Below, piece after piece: positions 9,570 to 18,170 of a DNA stretch of 33,980 bases. The translations under genes and the position numbers were made by a program. The notes under the pieces are model-generated. The model saw nothing but the letters and a program-made list of their open reading frames with translations, was not told the origin of the DNA and did no database searches. The DNA lies in assembly GCA_029219385.1 (NCBI GenBank), contig JAQXTH010000025.1, positions 1-33,980 on the forward strand, written 5' to 3'. How positions within the stretch are numbered: position 1 is the stretch's first letter; every line of letters begins with the position of its first letter. Source of the DNA: Prevotellaceae bacterium. Lineage in GTDB: Bacteria > Bacteroidota > Bacteroidia > Bacteroidales > Bacteroidaceae.

Positions 9570-10664
9570 ATGGACTATACTTTCTTACAACAATATTGGT
9601 GGTTTCTGTTGAGCGTGTTGGGCTCTGTGCTCGTTTTTCTGCTTTTTGTGCAGGGGGGTCAAACCGTCTTGATAAACAAACTCGACCCACAACGTCGTGA
9701 AATGATGATTGGTTCGATTGCCCACCGTTGGGAACTGACATTCACCACTCTAGTCACATTTGGAGGAGCATTCTTTGCCTCATTCCCCCTTTTCTACTCC
9801 ACAAGTTTCGGAGGTGCCGTGTGGGTTTGGATGTTAATATTGCTCGGTTTTGTCTTGCAGGCCGTGAGTTATAAATATCGCTCTTGCGAGGGCAATTTGT
9901 TGGGTCGCAAAATCTACGACTTCTTTCTTGTATTGAATGGAATTACCGCTCCTTTGCTATTGGGTGGCGCAGTGTCTACATTTTTCTTTGCCGGCAGTTT
10001 CAGCGTAGACAAAAGCAACCTGCTCGACCCGGCCTCACCCATAATCAGCAGTTGGGACAGCAGCCTACAAGGAATAGAATTGTTGGGCGATTGGCGCGTG
10101 GTAGCATTCGGTCTCGCAGTGTTGTTTCTCTCCCGATTGTTGGCCAATCTGTGGTTTATCAACCAGATAGACGATAGTGAGGTGAAGGCATTCAACCGTC
10201 GTCAGTTATTGATAAACTCCATAATCTTCGTGGTGCTTTTCCTTATATCAATTATAACCATACTCACTGCCACTGGCTATGAGACAACCGGCACAAATAC
10301 GTTTATCAATGTTGAATATAAATATCTCAACAACTTGTTGGCAATGCCGGCAGCCCTAATTGCTCTGTTGATTGGCACTGTTGCTGTTGTTGTATCAATT
10401 ATTGCTACGCTCGCGAAACCCACGTTCCACAAAGGAATATGGTTGGGCGGAGCAGGCACTATTTTGGTGGTGATGTCGCTGTTTTGGATAGCCGGCTACA
10501 ACAACACACCCTACTATCCCTCAGCCTCAGACCCCACGTCTTCACTCACGATCTACAACAGTTCTTCATCGCCCTTCACACTGCAAACCATGACATACGT
10601 TAGTTTTGCCGTTCCGTTTGTGGCTGCCTATATCGTGTGGGTATGGCGAAAGTTGTCGAATTAG
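9570..10664 (+). CDS. cydB: Cytochrome bd quinol oxidase subunit II
   Basis: The 364-residue subunit II of cytochrome bd oxidase, which pairs with CydA in the inner membrane and stabilises the heme d site. It starts with YWWFLLSVLGSVLVFLLFVQGGQT, whose aromatic and glycine-rich pattern is typical of CydB, and has about nine hydrophobic helices. Its length is usual for the family. It is the last gene of the unit and ends 25 bases before the first of two hairpins that separate it from convergent recA. The cydDC genes needed for oxidase assembly in many bacteria are not in this window. Confidence 0.95.
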   Translation: MDYTFLQQYWWFLLSVLGSVLVFLLFVQGGQTVLINKLDPQRREMMIGSIAHRWELTFTTLVTFGGAFFASFPLFYSTSFGGAVWVWMLILLGFVLQAVSYKYRSCEGNLLGRKIYDFFLVLNGITAPLLLGGAVSTFFFAGSFSVDKSNLLDPASPIISSWDSSLQGIELLGDWRVVAFGLAVLFLSRLLANLWFINQIDDSEVKAFNRRQLLINSIIFVVLFLISIITILTATGYETTGTNTFINVEYKYLNNLLAMPAALIALLIGTVAVVVSIIATLAKPTFHKGIWLGGAGTILVVMSLFWIAGYNNTPYYPSASDPTSSLTIYNSSSSPFTLQTMTYVSFAVPFVAAYIVWVWRKLSN

Positions 10665-10689
10665 TTTATTCTTGCTCTTAAATGAACAA

Positions 10690-10730
10690 AAAAAACCTTG
10701 TGAAAGGCAATGCCTCTCACAAGGTTTTTT
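10690..10730. terminator. Bidirectional terminator between cydB and recA
   Basis: The arms at 10690-10708 (AAAAAACCTTGTGAAAGGC) and 10712-10730 (GCCTCTCACAAGGTTTTTT) pair almost perfectly around a three-base loop, with one mismatch. A T-run ends the right arm and an A-run opens the left arm, so the structure can stop transcription from either side. It lies 25 bases after cydB. Confidence 0.85.
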
Positions 10731-10759
10731 GTTTCGACAATCACTTTGAATTGCAAAAC

Positions 10760-10803
10760 AAAACCGACAGACTTCTGGTGATTTGCCAATATCTGTCGGT
10801 TTT
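10760..10803. terminator. Second hairpin between cydB and recA, probable terminator
   Basis: A perfect 12-base inverted repeat, AAAACCGACAGA at 10760-10771 and TCTGTCGGTTTT at 10792-10803, flanks a 20-base loop. T-runs follow on both strands. It probably ends recA transcription coming from the other side. The core TCTGTCGG occurs once more at 10821-10828 without a partner. Confidence 0.6.
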
Positions 10804-10907
10804 ATTATCTTTTATCAAAATCTGTCGGAAGGATTTAATCCAAGTCGGCCGAAAGAGCACTAAAAAGATTTTTCCAGCTTAACGACATTAAACCGGAACA
10901 TAGAGAA

Positions 10908-11990
10908 CTAAACGATTTCGCCCTCAGTCTCGTCGCTGTCGATGGCAACGGTGGGTTCGGCATTGCCACCCATCTGTTCTTTTATAACAGCCAAGACCTT
11001 TGCTTCGATTTCCTCGGTGAGCTCGGGATTGTCTTTAAGAGTCCTCTTGAGTTGTTCACGCCCTTGGGCTATTTTGCTGCCATCGTAACTGAACCAACTG
11101 CCCGACTTCTGAATAATGTCATTGGCCACTGCCAAATCCATGAGTTCGGCAACTCTCGAGATACCTTCGCCAAAAGTTATCTCAAACTCAGCCTTGCGAA
11201 ACGGAGGCGCAACCTTGTTTTTCACAACTTTTACTCTCACTTGATTGCCCAACACCTCTTCTCCGCTCTTGATGGCCGTGACACGCCTAATGTCTATGCG
11301 CACACTGCTATAAAACTTCAAGGCGTTGCCACCTGTGGTTGTTTCGGGATTGCCAAACATCACGCCGATTTTCTCCCTCAACTGGTTGATAAAGATGCAG
11401 CAGGTGTTTGTCTTGCTAATGGTGGAAGTGAGTTTGCGCAAAGCCTGACTCATAAGACGTGCCTGCAAGCCAACCTTGTTGTCACCCATTTCGCCCTCAA
11501 TTTCCGCTTTGGGCGTGAGAGCAGCCACAGAGTCAATCACGATAATGTCTATGGCAGCCGAACTGATAAGTTGGTCAGCAATTTCGAGAGCCTGCTCTCC
11601 ATTGTCGGGTTGAGAAACAAGCAAGTCGCTGATATTTACTCCCAACTTTTGCGCATAGTATGGGTCAAAAGCATGCTCGGCATCTATAAATGCAGCAATG
11701 CCACCCATCTTTTGTGCCTCGGCAATGGCATGAGTGGCAAGGGTTGTCTTGCCCGAAGACTCCGGACCATATATCTCTATGATACGGCCACGCGGATATC
11801 CACCCACCCCGAGGGCTATATCAAGGCCCAAGCTGCCGGTAGGTATCACATCCACCTTTTCAGCAGGGCGATCACCCATCTTCATGATTGAACCTTTACC
11901 AAAATCTTTCTCTATCTTAGCCATGGCCACTTGGAGTGCTTTGACTTTCTCGTTGGCCGGTGTCTCAGTCTCTATGTTCTTCTTTGCCAT
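10908..11990 (-). CDS. recA: Recombinase RecA
   Basis: A 360-residue RecA, the ATP-dependent strand-exchange protein of homologous recombination and activator of the SOS response. The Walker A motif GPESSGKT is at residues 75-82. Walker B ([12 protein letters not shown]) and the L1/L2 DNA-binding loop regions (EGEMGD and [16 protein letters not shown]) are intact. Length and acidic tail are usual for Bacteroidales. The ATG at 11990 lies 47 bases after pepT, on the same strand, so read-through from pepT is possible. No LexA-type operator was recognised upstream. Transcription ends at the two hairpins shared with cydB. Confidence 0.97.
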   Translation of the reverse strand: MAKKNIETETPANEKVKALQVAMAKIEKDFGKGSIMKMGDRPAEKVDVIPTGSLGLDIALGVGGYPRGRIIEIYGPESSGKTTLATHAIAEAQKMGGIAAFIDAEHAFDPYYAQKLGVNISDLLVSQPDNGEQALEIADQLISSAAIDIIVIDSVAALTPKAEIEGEMGDNKVGLQARLMSQALRKLTSTISKTNTCCIFINQLREKIGVMFGNPETTTGGNALKFYSSVRIDIRRVTAIKSGEEVLGNQVRVKVVKNKVAPPFRKAEFEITFGEGISRVAELMDLAVANDIIQKSGSWFSYDGSKIAQGREQLKRTLKDNPELTEEIEAKVLAVIKEQMGGNAEPTVAIDSDETEGEIV

Positions 11991-12037
11991 AAATTATATG
12001 TTTCTCTTATTAAAAATTATATCTACTCTGTTGTTTG

Positions 12038-13267
12038 TTAATCATTATATTGGGCTGTTATGTTGCAAATCTGCACAATGGTTTGCATGGCCTTATGCAA
12101 AGAGGGTATCGGCAAATATTCCAAAGGACCGTGGAAGTTCATTCCGCCGGCAAAAATGTTGGGACACGGCAAACCCTTGAAGGAGAGTTGCGCTCCGTCG
12201 GTGCCACCACGAATGGCCTGTATCTTGACCGGCACCGAAGCCTTTTCCATTGCTTTAATTGCAATGTCAATAACGTGCATCACGGGGTCTATCTGCTCGC
12301 GCATATTGTAATATTGATCGTTAATATCACATTTCACTACCTTGCGACCATATTTCTCATTGATTTGCTCACACAAGCGGACAAGTTGTTTTTTGCGTGC
12401 CTCAAACTTCTTGCGGTCGTGGTCGCGAATGATATAACTGAGTTCTGCATTCTCCACATTGCCCGACAAAGAGGTGAGATGGAAAAATCCCTCATATCCG
12501 TCTGTTGCCTCAGGTTTCTCGTTGGCAGGCAGCAAACTCGCCAGTTCTGTTGCCACGCCCACGGCATTTATCATCTTGTTTTTGGCATAGCCGGGATGAA
12601 CACTCACACCTGTAACTGTGATTTTGGCCGAAGCAGCATTGAAATTCTCAAACTCCAATTCACCCACCTCACTGCCATCAATGGTGTAAGCCCACTCGCA
12701 GCCAAATCTCTCCACATCGAAATTGTGGGCTCCGCAGCCTATCTCTTCATCGGGATTGAAAGCAATGCGAATGTCTCCATGCTCAATCTCGGGATGATTT
12801 TTAAGATACACCATAGCCTCAACTATTTCGGCAATGCCGGCTTTGTCATCGGCACCGAGCAGAGTGTGGCCATTGGTCACAATAATGTCTTCACCCTTAT
12901 GATTGAGCAACTCGGGAAATACTGAAGGCGAAATGCGAATGTCGGCCTCAGCATCAAGCACAATATCTTCGCCGTCATAGTTTTCCACAATGCGTGGGCA
13001 GATGTTTGCTCCCGAACAATCGGGACTTGTATCATAATGAGCGATAAAGCCCACCACAGGAGCCTTCTTATCGCAATTGGCAGGCAATGTGGCATAAAGA
13101 TAGCCCAAATCATCGAGGTAGACATCGTCAAGTCCCTCACTTTCGAGTTCTTTCTTCAGATAGCGGACAAAATCCCACTGTTTCTCGGTGCTCGGAGTTG
13201 TCGTCGAACTGTCAGACGACTGTGTGTCAAAACGGGTGTAGTTTAAAAACCTTTCTACTATATCCAT
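12038..13267 (-). CDS. pepT: Tripeptide aminopeptidase (peptidase T)
   Basis: A 409-residue cytoplasmic M20B metallopeptidase that removes the N-terminal residue of tripeptides. Two-zinc site residues are visible: H77 and D79 in IAHYDTSP, D140 in [11 protein letters not shown], and the E174-E175 pair in [13 protein letters not shown], where the first glutamate is the catalytic base. The length is normal for PepT. The gene starts 9 bases after the TPR protein stop and is probably cotranscribed with it. Confidence 0.93.
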   Translation of the reverse strand: MDIVERFLNYTRFDTQSSDSSTTTPSTEKQWDFVRYLKKELESEGLDDVYLDDLGYLYATLPANCDKKAPVVGFIAHYDTSPDCSGANICPRIVENYDGEDIVLDAEADIRISPSVFPELLNHKGEDIIVTNGHTLLGADDKAGIAEIVEAMVYLKNHPEIEHGDIRIAFNPDEEIGCGAHNFDVERFGCEWAYTIDGSEVGELEFENFNAASAKITVTGVSVHPGYAKNKMINAVGVATELASLLPANEKPEATDGYEGFFHLTSLSGNVENAELSYIIRDHDRKKFEARKKQLVRLCEQINEKYGRKVVKCDINDQYYNMREQIDPVMHVIDIAIKAMEKASVPVKIQAIRGGTDGAQLSFKGLPCPNIFAGGMNFHGPLEYLPIPSLHKAMQTIVQICNITAQYND

Positions 13268-13276
13268 GTCTTATTA

Positions 13277-13630
13277 TTAAATATGTTTTCTTAAAATTCT
13301 GCGTGTCTCAACAGACACATCGTCGGTAGAAAATTCTCCACTGAGATTTGATGTTGCCACCAAAGGATCTATCTCTGCCGCCCTGCGGAGGTCGTTGTAT
13401 GCAGCCTCCTTGTTGTTTAGTGCGAAATATAATTTTCCTCTTAGAAAATATGCTTCGGCCAAACTGCTGTCAAGCATTATTGCACTATCGAGATCGTCAA
13501 GAGCCTTAGCTTCGTCTTTGAGAGCCAAATATATCTTGGCACGTTTCAGCAACAAATCGGCACTCTTCGGAGCCGCTCCCATGCGCAATGTTATTTCAGC
13601 CAAAGCCGTATATAGTTGTGTTTCTGTCAT
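13277..13630 (-). CDS. Small TPR-repeat protein
   Basis: A 117-residue protein made mostly of tetratricopeptide repeats between about residues 22 and 92. The pattern includes RAKIYLALKDEAKALDDLD and FLRGKLYFALNNKEAAYNDL, each followed by an A-x-x-x-DP/DS end. TPR units serve as protein-protein docking surfaces; the partner is unknown. There is no signal peptide, so it is probably cytoplasmic. It lies 36 bases after fkp and 9 bases before pepT, which suggests cotranscription but gives no functional clue. Confidence 0.75.
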   Translation of the reverse strand: MTETQLYTALAEITLRMGAAPKSADLLLKRAKIYLALKDEAKALDDLDSAIMLDSSLAEAYFLRGKLYFALNNKEAAYNDLRRAAEIDPLVATSNLSGEFSTDDVSVETRRILRKHI

Positions 13631-13666
13631 TAGTATCGGAAGTCTGTAATGAAATATAAAACCTGT

Positions 13667-16537
13667 TTAACTCTTAGAAATCTCCAGACCCGTGTCAGAC
13701 AACGACATATCAACCATGCGCGCTGTGGGCGAAAGCGGATTGGCAGCAAGCAAAGCACGCAATCTCACGGCAGCCTCAGGGTCTTTGGCAACCATATACA
13801 TATAGCCTCCCCCACCGGCACCCGGCAGTTTGTAGCCCAAGCAAAGGTCATCTATCATCGAGCAAAGTTTCTCTATAGCAGGAGGAGCCGTGCCCTCGTC
13901 AAGTCGGCAATTCAACTGCCAGGAACGGCGCAACAATTTGCCATACAGATTTAAGTCGCCACGCTCAATGGCCTGCTGCATATCGAGAGCATGTTGTTTC
14001 ATCTCTGCCAAAATAGCAAGACGCTTTGATTCGTTGAGAAACATTCCTCTCACTATTTCAGCCAAAATATGTTTAGCCGTGCGCGTGATGCCGGTGTAAT
14101 AAAGCAAGTGGCAAGCACCCTCCTCGCGTCTGAACAAAGTATCTGCCAACCAACCGGCACTGACATCCTGACGGAAACCCGAGCGGCTTTGCAACATCTT
14201 GATGCCGGGCAACACTCCGCCAAATTGATCTTGCCAGCCTCCGCCTGTGGTGAGCAATTGTTCGAGCGTGAGGGTTTGGTCGCAAACCTCATGTTTGGTC
14301 CAACCAAGTCCGCAAAACTCAGACAATGCGCCCAACACCGTTGCAGCAAGAATACTGCTTGTGCCAAGACCCGAACCGGCAGGAATTGCAGCAAGCAACG
14401 TGATGTCTATGCCGGCTCCAAAATCTTCTAACTGACGACGCAACGAACTATAGCCTCCCATGCCGTATGTGGGAAGGAAACCTGCGAGAGCCAACGCAGC
14501 CTTGGGAATTGAAAACGGAGAACCAACCTTATTGAATGCCGCCAACTCTTCGTAGGTCTCAATAACCTCTTGCGCCCCAAGATCTATGCTTCGGCACACA
14601 ATGTTATAATCCTTATTGGGTTTCACATAGACCTGCAAAGGCTGCTGCCCATTCAGATTTATGGCAAAGTTAACCACATTGCCGCCACTATACAAAGAAT
14701 AGGGCGGAGTGTCGGTCCAACCGCCAGCCACATCTATCCTCACCGAACTGCGTGCCCACACAATTTGGTCGAGACACACATTGAGACGAGGCAATACATT
14801 TTGTCTACGTGAGTTTTCAACAATGCCTTTTCTTAGCAACGAGAAAGCCGTGTCTGACCATTTTTCAGACAGAGTTTCATTGACTTGCAACACACGGCTG
14901 CGAAACATCGCGTCGTGTATTCGGGTCATAGTGGGAGCATCGTCGGCAATATTTCGTGGCAATTCAAGATTATATTGTTTATATTTCAAAGCCAAATCGT
15001 TGAGGTCGATTTGATAGAAAATGCTCTTCTTGTAATTATCTGCCAACGACATAATATTGATGGCTCGATAAGAACGACGCTGCTCTTCGAGTCTCAACAG
15101 ATTGGCACTGTCGGAAATCTCGTCGGCCGACACACGGCGCATGGTGCGCCACCTCACAGACATGGCCTTGTCGGGATTTGAAGAAAGAAACCATTGAGCC
15201 AATCGCCCAAGTTCATCAACATCGGCACTGACGGGAAACAAATCTGCCCCTTGCAAATCCGAAGAGTTTTTGAAATCGTCGGCCGAGATGTCTCTCTCTG
15301 CCAACCATTGTGAAAGAGAACGACCAAGGAAAAGCGTGTTGTCATCTTTAAGATCACCTCTGAAGGTATCGTCAAACCCATAGGGGCGCAACACATATTC
15401 ACGCTCACCCATCGGCACTACGTCCAGACACTGCCCCTCGCCCAAGTCAATCAACCAATTATTCACCGGCACACCGGTGATGATGCTGCGCGAAGACAAA
15501 GTCCATGTGCAAGGCACAAAGGAATTTTCTATCCAGATGTCGGGTGTGTTGAGGTCTACCGAAGTGCGCACCACCGAGTTTTGGGTGAATATGCTGGGTT
15601 GTTGTTTTATGTTGTTATGAATAATGAGCCGCTGGTCTTTCACGCTATTCATCTGAGAGGTTGTAGAACTGAGCAACTCTCTGCTCGTTCCATAGTGATA
15701 GAATTGACCGCCCTCAAGTGGCAGGATGCACACCGTGAGGTCGTTGAGCAACGGATTGGGAGCCGAAGGTGTCTCGCCCAAACCGGTGCCGAAATCACTA
15801 TATAAGTCATAGTTTATGATTTTTCCCCCATTGGCCGTCGACAGAGAACATAGTCTTTCGACTGCCCTGTCGCTGAGCAACCAAATGCCAATGTCCATAA
15901 GGAAATAATGAGTCTCAGACAATTTTGCGAGCGTTTGCGTAGAGGGCTTTTGCAACATATAGTCCAATCGATCGGGGTTGTCGCGATTTATCATAAACAC
16001 TCCGTGGTGAGAGGCCAAAGACGGTTCTTCCCACAAACCATAGCAAACAACATCGGCCTCGGGTATCACGCCCACATTGTCGGCCTTTATCATCACATCA
16101 CCCGATGCTATCAGAGTGTGGAAACAATCGGGAGCCGCCTCCATGATACGCTCGTAGAGAGGCATTTGAAAGTCCAACAAAGTCTGGTCTATCTTCTGAC
16201 CGCGCTCGGCTCTGAAAACAGGTATCGGAGTGAGCACCTTGCCACAAGGTGCATATGCAGGAATGCGTCGCCCCTGACCACCGGCATGAAGAAGAATGCG
16301 CTTCTCGCCCGACAACCATTGAGAGAAATCCGATGTCGGTTCACCGTTTTCCACACAAGAGAGCGACTTGCCCGTTTCATGAGCATAACACGAGCGCAAC
16401 AACCAGTTGGTTCCTCCGCCCGAGCCTACACGCTCGCCCTTGGGGTCTGAGACACAAAACCATTCTTCTGTGTCAACATTGGCCACACGATGAAAATGTT
16501 TCACCAGATTTGGGGGTAAAGATAATAGATGTTTCAT
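13667..16537 (-). CDS. fkp: Bifunctional L-fucokinase / L-fucose-1-phosphate guanylyltransferase
   Basis: A 956-residue two-domain enzyme matching Fkp of Bacteroides, which turns free L-fucose into GDP-L-fucose for fucosylation of capsule and glycoproteins. The N-terminal half is the guanylyltransferase; near residues 80-110 it has LLHAGGQGRRIPAYAPCGK, a nucleotide-sugar pyrophosphorylase loop. The C-terminal half is a GHMP kinase, with RIDVAGGWTDTPP near residue 597 and the ATP-binding PAGSGLGTSSILAA near residue 718. The length agrees with known Fkp (about 950). The upstream gap of 114 bases contains a hairpin but no clear promoter. It probably leads a run with the TPR protein and pepT. Confidence 0.93.
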   Translation of the reverse strand: MKHLLSLPPNLVKHFHRVANVDTEEWFCVSDPKGERVGSGGGTNWLLRSCYAHETGKSLSCVENGEPTSDFSQWLSGEKRILLHAGGQGRRIPAYAPCGKVLTPIPVFRAERGQKIDQTLLDFQMPLYERIMEAAPDCFHTLIASGDVMIKADNVGVIPEADVVCYGLWEEPSLASHHGVFMINRDNPDRLDYMLQKPSTQTLAKLSETHYFLMDIGIWLLSDRAVERLCSLSTANGGKIINYDLYSDFGTGLGETPSAPNPLLNDLTVCILPLEGGQFYHYGTSRELLSSTTSQMNSVKDQRLIIHNNIKQQPSIFTQNSVVRTSVDLNTPDIWIENSFVPCTWTLSSRSIITGVPVNNWLIDLGEGQCLDVVPMGEREYVLRPYGFDDTFRGDLKDDNTLFLGRSLSQWLAERDISADDFKNSSDLQGADLFPVSADVDELGRLAQWFLSSNPDKAMSVRWRTMRRVSADEISDSANLLRLEEQRRSYRAINIMSLADNYKKSIFYQIDLNDLALKYKQYNLELPRNIADDAPTMTRIHDAMFRSRVLQVNETLSEKWSDTAFSLLRKGIVENSRRQNVLPRLNVCLDQIVWARSSVRIDVAGGWTDTPPYSLYSGGNVVNFAINLNGQQPLQVYVKPNKDYNIVCRSIDLGAQEVIETYEELAAFNKVGSPFSIPKAALALAGFLPTYGMGGYSSLRRQLEDFGAGIDITLLAAIPAGSGLGTSSILAATVLGALSEFCGLGWTKHEVCDQTLTLEQLLTTGGGWQDQFGGVLPGIKMLQSRSGFRQDVSAGWLADTLFRREEGACHLLYYTGITRTAKHILAEIVRGMFLNESKRLAILAEMKQHALDMQQAIERGDLNLYGKLLRRSWQLNCRLDEGTAPPAIEKLCSMIDDLCLGYKLPGAGGGGYMYMVAKDPEAAVRLRALLAANPLSPTARMVDMSLSDTGLEISKS

Positions 16538-16572
16538 AATATCAGACTAAATATTTACATCAGCAAAGCAAG

Positions 16573-16617
16573 CTCCTTTTTTAGCCGCCACTCCGGCAAG
16601 GCTCACAAGAAAAGGAG
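16573..16617. other. Hairpin in the gap ahead of fkp
   Basis: CTCCTTTT at 16573-16580 pairs with AAAAGGAG at 16610-16617, with an inner AGCC (16583-16586) and GGCT (16600-16603) pairing. It lies 36 bases upstream of the fkp ATG and 35 bases downstream of the small 71-residue ORF. It may end the zeta-like unit or structure the fkp leader. On the minus strand it lacks a T-run, so it is not a standard terminator. Confidence 0.4.
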
Positions 16618-16651
16618 TTTTCGCAAGAATATATCACACCAAAACGCCACT

Positions 16652-16867
16652 TTAATCGTCGAAATGCTCTTTCCACCATGGCGACTGCTTGAGATTGTCA
16701 AGCAGACGGCGCGCGTCTTGCTCGGTTGCGTTTCCGTCGGGAGTGCCAATCACAAGCGTATATCCAAACAGCGAGGCACGGGTCATCATCTTGCGATTGG
16801 CAACCGCCAACCCATGCTGCAAGCGTTTTGCATAGGGTGTCAATGTTGTGTTATAATCGCTATTCAT
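16652..16867 (-). CDS. Small hypothetical protein overlapping the zeta-like gene
   Basis: A 71-residue soluble, charged protein that I do not recognise. Its ATG at 16867 lies inside the end of the zeta-like gene, overlapping by 8 bases in another frame, so the two are probably translationally coupled. It has a basic first half (YAKRLQHGLAVANRKMM) and an acidic, helical end (TEQDARRLLDNLKQSPWW). It has no visible similarity to the epsilon antitoxin and follows the kinase instead of preceding it. An antitoxin role is possible from position only. The short length and lack of a known family keep confidence moderate. Confidence 0.55.
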   Translation of the reverse strand: MNSDYNTTLTPYAKRLQHGLAVANRKMMTRASLFGYTLVIGTPDGNATEQDARRLLDNLKQSPWWKEHFDD

Positions 16868-17429
16868 GACTCAATATCTTTTTGTAACGCTCCATATCAT
16901 ACACCATAGTCTCGCCATTTACTGTTTCTGCCACAACCACCGAAGTAGTGTTGTTGTCAATCAATATCCAGCGATCCACAATCTGACTGTATATCTCTAT
17001 GAGATTTTGAATGCCCGCAGCATATCTGCGCCTAATAACATCAACGGGGATATTGTGTCCACCCTCAGACACACGCTTTGCCACACGCTTTATCGCGACT
17101 TCGGGCGACGAAAGCCACAAAAATATCAATTCGACCATGTAGCCCGACTTATGTGCACGTTTAATCAGATTCACATACGAATGGGTAGACAAAGTTGTCT
17201 CCACGGCAAACGTCTCGCCTTTCTTCATCAAGTCGTTGATGCGCGAAATCATCAGTTTGCCTGCTTCGATTGGCACACTTTCGGGGTGAAAGGGCGACAA
17301 GCCACGGGCTATCTCGTCTGCATTGATATATTCCTCACAATTCATGAACTCGGGCAAAATTGTAAACGAGGCAGTTGTCTTGCCGGCCCCGTTGCAGCCC
17401 GCAATAATATAGATCTTTTTCTTTGCCAC
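16860..17429 (-). CDS. Zeta-toxin-like P-loop kinase
   Basis: A P-loop protein of the zeta toxin/AAA type. Zeta toxins phosphorylate UDP-N-acetylamino sugars and block cell-wall synthesis, but many chromosomal relatives have no proven toxicity. Visible features are the Walker A GCNGAGKTT near the N-terminus, INADEIARGLSPF (the zeta-type NAD/D segment), ETTLSTHSYVNLI, and an R-x-x-R-R-Y pattern in VIRRRYAAGI. The GTG at 17429 (MAKKKIYIIAG, 189 residues) is preferred because family members begin just before this strand. An in-frame TTG at 17480 would give 206 residues. A well-formed promoter lies at 17499-17529. The small ORF at 16652 overlaps its end. Confidence 0.8.
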   Translation of the reverse strand: MAKKKIYIIAGCNGAGKTTASFTILPEFMNCEEYINADEIARGLSPFHPESVPIEAGKLMISRINDLMKKGETFAVETTLSTHSYVNLIKRAHKSGYMVELIFLWLSSPEVAIKRVAKRVSEGGHNIPVDVIRRRYAAGIQNLIEIYSQIVDRWILIDNNTTSVVVAETVNGETMVYDMERYKKILSHE

Positions 17430-17498
17430 TTTCTTTGAGTTTTTTAATATGTCTGCCACCAAGAGATAGATAACAGACAAAGTCGATTTTTAGCAAGG

Positions 17499-17529
17499 CA
17501 AATATAATAAATTTCGTCTGAAGAACAAA
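17499..17529 (-). promoter_or_regulatory. Bacteroidota-type promoter of the zeta-like gene
   Basis: On the minus strand this reads TTTG, 19 bases, TATATTTG, an exact match to the family consensus TTTG-N19-TAnnTTTG. Predicted start near 17492, about 63 bases before the GTG at 17429 and only 12 before the TTG at 17480. Confidence 0.75.
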
Positions 17530-17534
17530 TTTTT

Positions 17535-17563
17535 AGCACCTCAATTCATTCTTTCGAGGTGCT
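17535..17563 (-). terminator. Hairpin after coaE, possible terminator
   Basis: AGCACCTC (17535-17542) and GAGGTGCT (17556-17563) form a perfect 8-base stem with a 13-base loop, 14 bases beyond the coaE stop. In the coaE direction it is followed by AAAAATTTG instead of a T-run, so termination would be weak. A TTTT follows on the plus strand. Confidence 0.45.
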
Positions 17564-17576
17564 TTTGAACACATTT

Positions 17577-18170
17577 TCAAATAATAGTTTTAAAAATGCG
17601 ATTTATCTGTATCGACAAATCAGAGATTCCGTCGTTGACAATCACATGGTCGGAACGTCTCAGTTTTTCTTCGCGCGACATCTGCAAACCTATCCATTCC
17701 AAAGCATGACTACGGTCTATTCCGTCGCGACGGCATATCCTCTCTATGCGCACTTCGAGAGGGGCATCCACCATCACCGTTTTGTCACACAGAGCGTCGA
17801 AACCGGCTTCAAACATCAGAGCACACTCCATCACCACTACCCTTTCTGCTCCCTTATTTTCTTTCCACCTGACAAAGCGGTCTCTCACCCGCGGATGAAC
17901 AATCGCGTTCACACGAGCAGCATTAGCAACATCTGCACAAATATAATCAGACAACACAGCCTTGACGAGTCTGCCGTCGGCATCTGTCACACACGGTCCT
18001 ATCAAATCAACCAAGTCGCGATGTATGACCTTGTTTTCCCTCATCTCGGCCTTGGCCTCATCGTCACAATAAAACACAGACAACCCTCTCTCTTCGAGAA
18101 GTTTGCAAACAAAACTCTTGCCGCTGCCGATACCTCCGGTAACGCCAATGCAAACAGGGCTACTCAACAT
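17577..18170 (-). CDS. coaE: Dephospho-CoA kinase
   Basis: The last enzyme of coenzyme A synthesis, phosphorylating the 3'-hydroxyl of dephospho-CoA with ATP in the cytoplasm. The P-loop GVTGGIGSGKS lies at about residues 8-18, followed by FYCDDEAK and later DAPLEVRIERICRRDG, all typical of CoaE. The ATG at 18170 gives 197 residues, the usual length. A longer reading from TTG at 18191 would only deepen the overlap with ybbR. The chosen start overlaps the ybbR stop by 11 bases, so translation is probably coupled. It is the last gene of the nusB-yajC-ybbR-coaE group. Confidence 0.93.
   Translation of the reverse strand: MLSSPVCIGVTGGIGSGKSFVCKLLEERGLSVFYCDDEAKAEMRENKVIHRDLVDLIGPCVTDADGRLVKAVLSDYICADVANAARVNAIVHPRVRDRFVRWKENKGAERVVVMECALMFEAGFDALCDKTVMVDAPLEVRIERICRRDGIDRSHALEWIGLQMSREEKLRRSDHVIVNDGISDLSIQINRIFKTII

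Noticed and set aside
10682-10882. 66-codon plus-strand ORF after cydB
   Set aside because: It is a translation of the two terminator hairpins and their A- and T-runs, with no protein-like pattern.
11991-12037. LexA-type SOS box upstream of recA
   Set aside because: No GAAC-N4-GTTC or CTG-N10-CAG pattern is visible in the short gap.
13649-16539. Many plus-strand ORFs opposite fkp and recA
   Set aside because: They are antisense shadows of strongly coding minus-strand genes and show low-complexity or basic translations.
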